Source: Bothriochloa decipiens (taxonomy: Eukaryota > Streptophyta > Magnoliopsida > Poales > Poaceae). From it: a DNA stretch of 64,000 nucleotides. A program made the position numbers and the translations under genes. Shown here in pieces: positions 58,410 to 64,000 of the stretch. The stretch is from the NCBI GenBank assembly GCA_023333625.1, contig CM041636.1:527072-591071 (forward strand). Reading direction: 5' to 3'. The stretch's first letter is position 1; every line of letters begins with the position of its first letter. The notes under the pieces are model-generated. The model had not been told where the DNA came from and made no database searches. It saw nothing but the letters and a program-made list of their open reading frames with translations.

Positions 58410-59224
58410 CTAGTACGAGTACAGTAGAGCAGCTTTCAGCTGCCTCTCAGTCTCATTCCCCATTCTTTGTTGTGTACATGAAGGAAGGAAGGAATAGATA
58501 GATCATAGATGCTCCATTTTTACTCACTGCCAGACCCAGAGTCAGAGTGAGATGATGAACATAGTACAGTTCCAAGATATATTGTTGAGATTATTTACTG
58601 CCCTTTCGATCTTATTATTAGAGCATCTGCAGTCGCACAGAAGTATCCAACCAAAGGGAAGAATCCGTTTCATGGAAGCAATGTGGATCCCACATTAGAA
58701 ATGGAAAACGCACTGTGTCGTCTTCTCGGCTCCTTTTCTGCCTCTTTCTGAAAACGTCGTTTTCTGCCGCCGTAACCGTGAGGCTGCTGCGGCGTCCCCA
58801 GCCGAACGGAGATTCCCCGCGGCTTCGCCACTAACAGAGCCACCTCGGCCACAGAGCTCCGCGCCGTTCCGGCCCCGGCGTGGCCCATGGCTGACACCGC
58901 AGACATCCCCGGCCACCAAGCACCATGGCACGACGGTCCTGCCCTCGTACACCACCCACACGACACCTCCGCGTCCTACCTCGAATAGGCGTAGGACCGA
59001 TTTTTCAATGTATCAGGAGTCGACTCCAAGTCTTGCATCGGTTCGATCTTTCCTCTCTCTCCTTGATGCATCGCCTCCTGCAGGCTGCAAGTGGTTGATT
59101 AGACAACTCGGACGGACGATGCATCGGTCTCAATTCTCAGCAGGCCGGAACAGATAAAAGGTTCTTTGCGTGGAGATGGAGCACATTGCTTTTCTCTTTG
59201 TGTAGACGAAGCAAGCATACTGGA
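58410..59224. other. 3' flank of the rhomboid pseudogene, duplicate of the intact copy's flank
   Basis: Words such as TAGATGCTCCATTTTTACTC, GCCGAACGGAGATTCC, GACGATGCATCG and GGAACAGATAAA pair with 45799-45818, 46918-46933 and 47240-47280. No gene is seen. The match ends at about 59220, where a LINE piece begins. Confidence 0.65.
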
Positions 59225-60311
59225 GGCCTGGGAATCAAGGATCTTGATGCCTTGTTAGTCTAGCTAGGTTCGGACGCCAAAAAGCAACAGGACGGTAGCC
59301 TCGCAGGTTGTCAGAGCATCCTGCAGAGGAGCTCACTGTCCCGTCTGACAACGTTGCTAAAGCCACCAAGGAAAGAGTGAAGATTCGTCTGGTAGAGAGA
59401 AAAGAAATGGGGAAAGTGGATGAGAGGGCACTGATGTCAGTATTGGCCAGCGTTGGAGCGGTGTTAGCTTTAATTCATCCGCACCTAATGGACCTGTCCT
59501 TTTTCTGTGAGGCTATACGTAGGTGCTGCCTCCATTGGCCTTGCCTAGAGCTCTGCGTTTGCGATGGCTGTAGTATGCTTGGGACGACATAGAAAGGCCA
59601 TGGAAGGGCCTGCAAATCGAAGCTGATAACGAAGATAGGCATCTCTTCAATACAGCCACTGAGGTGGTCGTTGGGAACGGTCATAGGGCTTCTTTCTGGC
59701 ATTCACGCTGGCTGCACGGTGAAGCGCCCGCTCAAACGTTCCCCAACCTTTTCAAACACAGCAAAAGGAAGAACCGCACAGTGGCGGGAGCACTAACTGA
59801 CAGCGCTTGGGTTCGAGACATTGACTACAGTATGAGTCAGCAGGTTACCTGGAGCTGTCAGACAGATTACAGTCGGTTCTCCTTGTGCAATCCGAAGAAG
59901 ACCGGATAATCTGGACACCATCGCCAAGTGGAGTTTACTCTGCAAAGGCTGCCTATGATCTGCAGTTTCAGCACTTCAAATGGAAGACAAGAGCACCTCC
60001 AAAATGTAAGTTCTTCGTCTAGTTGCTTCTCCAGGACAGATTATGGACGGCAGCGAGACTGCAGGTGAGGCAATGGACAAATGAATACTTCTGTCAGCTA
60101 TGTATGCGAAATCTAGAAACTTCAACGCATCTGTTCGTCGAGTGCCCGGTGGTCAGGTCTATCTGGGAAAGGGTTGGCATTTGGGCGAAGGTGAGATGTT
60201 TGCAGCCAGCCGACTAGGTGGCACAGACAGTGTAAAGGAATGGTTTCTCCAAATGATGAACAGGCTGCCTTCAACTATCGCATGTGGACTGAGATCGCTG
60301 ATCGTGCTGAC
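59225..60311 (+). mobile_element. LINE (non-LTR retrotransposon) C-terminal remnant
   Basis: The translation, with frameshifts, gives GLGIKDLDA (59230), RLRWLWYAWDDIERPW (about 59555-59605), VVVGNGHRASFWHSRWLHG (59660-59720) and a zinc-finger region C-x2-C...THLFVECPVVRSIW (about 60090-60160). These belong to the end of plant LINE reverse transcriptases (zf-RVT). Between the first two pieces about 270 bases (59260-59540) do not belong and look inserted. An in-frame TAG at about 60018 stands where TGG is expected. The remnant ends abruptly at the LTR at 60312, so a gypsy insertion cut it. Confidence 0.8.
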
Positions 60312-63029
60312 TGTAACACCCTAAAATTTGCATGACTTTGAAATAGTCAAAATGATTTGATTTTGTATTTTTTGGTGAGCATTTAACCTAGGTGAAATAA
60401 TATTTTTATAAAAATAAAATGAAAAGTAGGTCAAGAAGCATGTCTGTGCATTCATGCTGCTATATATTCTGTTTTGTGATGTGTGGTTTTGACCAAGATT
60501 GAAAAAGGATTCAAAAAGATTTGAAAACTACATTTGAAAACAACTCAAAAAAAAGGATTTTCTTTTTCTCCTTTTCTTTTTCTTCATTTTGGCCCGGTCG
60601 CCCAGCCGACCGCTGCCCTCCCCTTTCTCTTTCTGGCCCGTAGGCCTTTTCCCCGCCAGGCCGCCGCTACCTTTGCTTCTTGGGCCGAGGCCCAACCGAC
60701 CGCGCATGGAGGCCGCGCTTGCGTCCGCATCGTCGGTCGCTGACAGGTGGGGACCGCCGAAGTCGTCTCCTTCCCCTCGCCGAGTCTGACCGGGACTCCG
60801 CCGCCGAGTCCACCTCCGCCACACCGCGCATTGGAGTGCCCTCCAAGCAGCCTGGGGCCATAAATAGCTAGCGTCGCGTGCCGCCTCGCTATTCCTCGAA
60901 GCCAAGCCTCCGCGTCGCCTCTAAGTCGAGCTGCCATGACACCGAAACCCTAGACTCCGCCACCGTGCGTCGTGAGCCATCCTCCGCCCGATTCAATCTT
61001 CATCTTCTCCCTAGGTAAGGTTGCCTTGAGCTCCTTGTCAGTTTGGTCCAGGTCCTGAGTCGTTTGGTGCACGGAATCATCGGTTTCAAGTTTTCCCGCG
61101 AGGTTTTCGCCGCCGGCGATGGCCGCGGCCGCACAGAACGGCCGGAAGTCACTGGAGACGTCCCCACAGCTGATCTGGGCCGTCGAAATATAATCTGACG
61201 ATCCACGTCCGTCGATACCGTTTCGTCCGGAAATTTTGCAGAAAACCCCCTACTCTTTTATCTATTTTGTTAAGAACCCTTTGCGGTTTCCGCAGAATAT
61301 GCTTTGTTTTCTGGAAAGCGTATTTTTCTTCTAGTAGATTCAAAATACACTTTGTTCATAACAAGACGTATTTTTTCTTTTAACAGAGCCAGAATACGTT
61401 TCCTTCACTAGAACACGTATTTTCCTTTTTTAGTTTCAAAAATACGTTTTCCTCTATTCACAAGTTTGCCACTATTTTTAAACGCTTATAACTTCTCCGT
61501 TTTAGCTCCGATTTGGTCCGTTCAAGTTGTGTTAGATTTGTAATTTCATGATCTAGGTGTTAGTATCACTTTTAGATTTATTTTCAACTTTTGAAAATTG
61601 AGTTTTATTTTAATCTATTATTTTATAATAAGAAATCTTGTAAAATCCATAACTTTCTCGTTATAGCTCCAATTTCAGTGATCTTTACGTCTGTGTGATC
61701 ATAGCAATGAGTAGGATAGCTTTATCAACCCTTTTAATCTATTTTGTAAATTAGTGTACTGTTCTAATTTAAGTCTATTTGTTTGCTCGTGTATGATTGC
61801 TCGATGCTTGGGTGTTGCTGATTATTGATCGGATCTAGAGAGTGAGCCGTTCATTGGAGACCAAGAGTTCTTCGACACTCACGATCAGCAGGTTTTTCAG
61901 AAAAGCTTTGATCAAGGCAAGTATAGTTGAGACCATCCTTGTTACCTATTCACTATACACACTAAAATCATCTGCATGTGTCTCTTTACTACCCTATTAA
62001 GATTACCTAACTTTGATCACCTGTTTACCTTGATAACTGGGATGTTGCATATGGGTAGTTTATGCTAGTGCTTTATAACCATGATCTTGTAACTTAATTA
62101 ATGACTGTGCAACTAATGAAAAGATGGCTCTCAACAAGATCCAAACTGTAAGTGATCATCCGGGACATAACGTACAGCTATGGGGGCTATATAGCTCTGG
62201 CTCTAGTTATTCATAGGACCTTTTCTAGCGAGTTAGAGGAACTGTGAGTTGGGTATAGGGCTGCCTCTTCATTATGTGTTATAACTGGGATGTGCCACAT
62301 TGGGAGGGGGTTTTCTATATTCAATGACCCTGCGGCCCTAGCTTGTTAGCCGAACCTATGAGTGGATTTATGTGGTTTTCGAGTGTCTGGGAGTTGCAAA
62401 CCCATATATTTGGAAATCATGACCCGTAGTGAAAGTGTACACCTTTGCGCAATGTTAAACCGATATATCGTCCGTGCTCACGGTTAGAGCGGCCTTGGAG
62501 ACTTTTATGTAATTGGATCATCAACTCAACCTATGCTACATGTTAACATTGTTTTATCATATTCTTAATCATGTTTATCTGATCATGTGTTTATGGGTTT
62601 AATACTACCTTGATGCTAATCGCTAAAATATGACATACACTAAAAGCTACTTGTAGTTTAACCGTGTCAACTTCCATTGAGCCTCATGAACCCCTTCTAT
62701 GCTTGTTAAGTACGTATGTACTTACACTTGTTTTATTTCTTTACTTGGAAAATCCCGGATGGGTAACAGATCAAGACTAGAGTGAGAGTTATCGACACGA
62801 CTACTAGCTTGTGTCAACCAGTTGACTTGTCCCTGTGGTGGAGCCATCATCTGGAGTTATCTTAATTATGTCTTATTCTTATTAAAGACAATGATATGCT
62901 ATTCGTGCGCTATGTTATAAACTCTGATCTGGTACTATTTATAATTTGTGAACTTATGTGTGCGACATCCTGGGGCGCATATAAGGATTTTATATATCTT
63001 ACTTTAGTCCTTTAAAATGAGATATGACA
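60312..63029 (+). repeat. 5' LTR, 2.7 kb (family B)
   Basis: It starts TGTAACACCC and ends GATATGACA just before the primer-binding site. The TATA-like CATAAATAG lies at about 60860, followed by a GC-rich leader with a possible splice donor CTAGGTAAGG at about 61011. An AATACG-type motif array is at 61290-61460. Confidence 0.85.
61290..61460. repeat. Iterated AATACG-type motif in the 5' LTR
   Basis: AAAGCGTATTTTT, AAATACACTTTG, GACGTATTTTT, GAATACGTTTCC, ACACGTATTTTCC and AAATACGTTTTCC follow one another in both orientations, like the array at 30430-30590. Confidence 0.7.
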
Positions 63030-63032
63030 GAT

Positions 63033-63043
63033 TGGTATCAGAG
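63033..63043 (+). other. Primer-binding site (initiator tRNA-Met type)
   Basis: TGGTATCAGAG starts three bases after the LTR end. It is the standard grass gypsy primer site and proves that the LTR is a 5' LTR on the plus strand. Confidence 0.9.
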
Positions 63044-63960
63044 TATGGTTGACTGTAGGACACAAGCCTAGTAAAAATTGGTCGTTTTAAGGTTTAGAAG
63101 ATTCTAAAAAAAACCTTGTTCTATAAACCTTGATATTTTCTTCTCTACTATATCCCTACCTTGATATTTACCTCCTCCTTGATACTTATTTTAAATCTCT
63201 TGTTCTCATCTACTTATTGATTTGAAATTGCTTTTAGAACTCTCTCTTAGCTTTTGCTTGCGTAAGATAGGCATTAGGATCTTTGCCCTCAATATGAAGA
63301 AAACGATATTATCGCAAGTGCGGTCAATTTTGCTTTGTGGAACTTTTGTGCCTTGTTGTGTTGTCATTATTCTTATGATTGATTTGGATCTTTGTAATGA
63401 GTGCTGGACCTTTGTGGGCATGTGTCTGCAATGTTCCTTAGTTAAGCATATTAGAGCTTTGGGGTATATATTAGAGCTTGGTTTGGTCAATCTCGAATCT
63501 TTCCTGTGCTGAAATTCTGGAGCAGTCTGTAATACTTCGGTTATACCTCGAGTTTGGCTACTACAAATCTGGTAAAATTTTGATGGAAACAACTAGACTT
63601 CAGTACCTTTCCAACTCCACAAGAATCACCCTTAGATCATCTCCGAGCTATGAGTTATAACCTTTCAAAGTCAGAGTTTCTGCACAGTCTTGATGCCTAA
63701 AATAGTTTCCGTTGCGTGCTGATTTTGACCTATTTAACAGCTGAATATGGTAAAACAGTCTGAAGGAGAGTTGTATATAACTTCCTAAGCTTTCCAACCA
63801 TATAAAGTTTGTCTAAATTGGACATACAGAACTCTGGTTATGATTATTTTACTGGACTGCAGAAACTATAACTTGTCCAAAAATTTTCAGAATCATTATA
63901 GAGCTGACAAGTATTGAAATCTTGGGTGTTCTAAGGGTTCCCTTGTATCAATTGGTGCAG

Positions 63961-64000
63961 ATGTCTAGGAGAGGTAACCGGAAGGTGACTGGAAACAATC
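63961..64000 (+). CDS. gag start of the long-LTR gypsy element (partial)
   Basis: ATG at 63961 opens MSRRGNRKVTGNN, a basic start, and the frame is open to the window edge. Its place after the leader fits gag. Nothing more can be said from 13 codons. Confidence 0.55.
   Translation, partial: MSRRGNRKVTGNN

Larger units (their letters stand above)
60312..64000 (+). mobile_element. Long-LTR Ty3/gypsy element, 5' part, running out of the window
   Basis: A 2718-bp 5' LTR (60312-63029), a primer-binding site, a leader of about 930 bases and the gag start are visible. The rest is to the right. Its LTR is related to the family B solo LTRs at 16857 and 28825. The length of the LTR and its TGTAACACCC start suggest the Tekay/Del group of chromoviruses; this is an inference that the pol sequence outside the window would settle. 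The short open frames in the leader (63206-63660) show no family signature. Confidence 0.85.

Overview
This is nuclear DNA from a monocot, almost certainly a grass and possibly a rice relative. The signs are intron-split genes, very GC-rich first exons, nested Ty3/gypsy LTR retrotransposons, a large non-TIR-type NLR gene, and a fragment of plastid ndhB. The species cannot be fixed from sequence alone. The window holds three gene neighbourhoods in a bed of transposons.

Region 1 (1-11490) is one transposon inside another. A short-LTR chromovirus with a C-terminal chromodomain (Reina-like, plus strand) is cut in its pol gene by a 7.7 kb chromovirus on the minus strand. The inner element looks like the CRM lineage: TGATG...CATCA LTRs, a pol frame that runs into the 3' LTR, and a CR-like tail. 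The insertion sits in a clean CATTG target duplication. The outer element itself landed in the first gene of the next cluster.

Region 2 (11491-39130) is a tandem array of minus-strand GRAS genes of the LISCL (SCL9/14/33-like) type. Two copies look intact: 20888-22951 and 36223-38778. One is killed by a 7-bp deletion (25171-27560), and one is cut to its N-terminus by the outer chromovirus (11491-11776). Duplicated flanks, an orphan 5' flank and a 40-bp C-terminal relic show that the array once had more copies or has been reshuffled. Four long solo LTRs sit between the genes, one nested inside another; their 5-bp target duplications are readable (one with a mismatch).

Region 3 (39131-43500) holds little: AT-rich decayed repeats, a plastid ndhB insertion that spans a 10-N assembly gap with a 47-bp repeated contig end, and a microsatellite.

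Region 4 (43514-59220) is an R-gene neighbourhood. A four-exon rhomboid protease gene (43514-45748) and a broken second copy (about 56160-58409) flank a CC-NB-ARC-LRR gene (47890-55335). The NLR has one intron, placed just before the kinase-2 motif, and that intron has been filled by a 2.8 kb LTR element. The rhomboid copies share their 3' flanks, so the duplication covers gene plus flank.

Region 5 (59220-64000) is a LINE remnant cut by a plus-strand gypsy element. That element's 2.7 kb 5' LTR, primer-binding site, leader and gag start are visible, and it continues past the right edge. Its LTR is related to the solo LTRs in Region 2.
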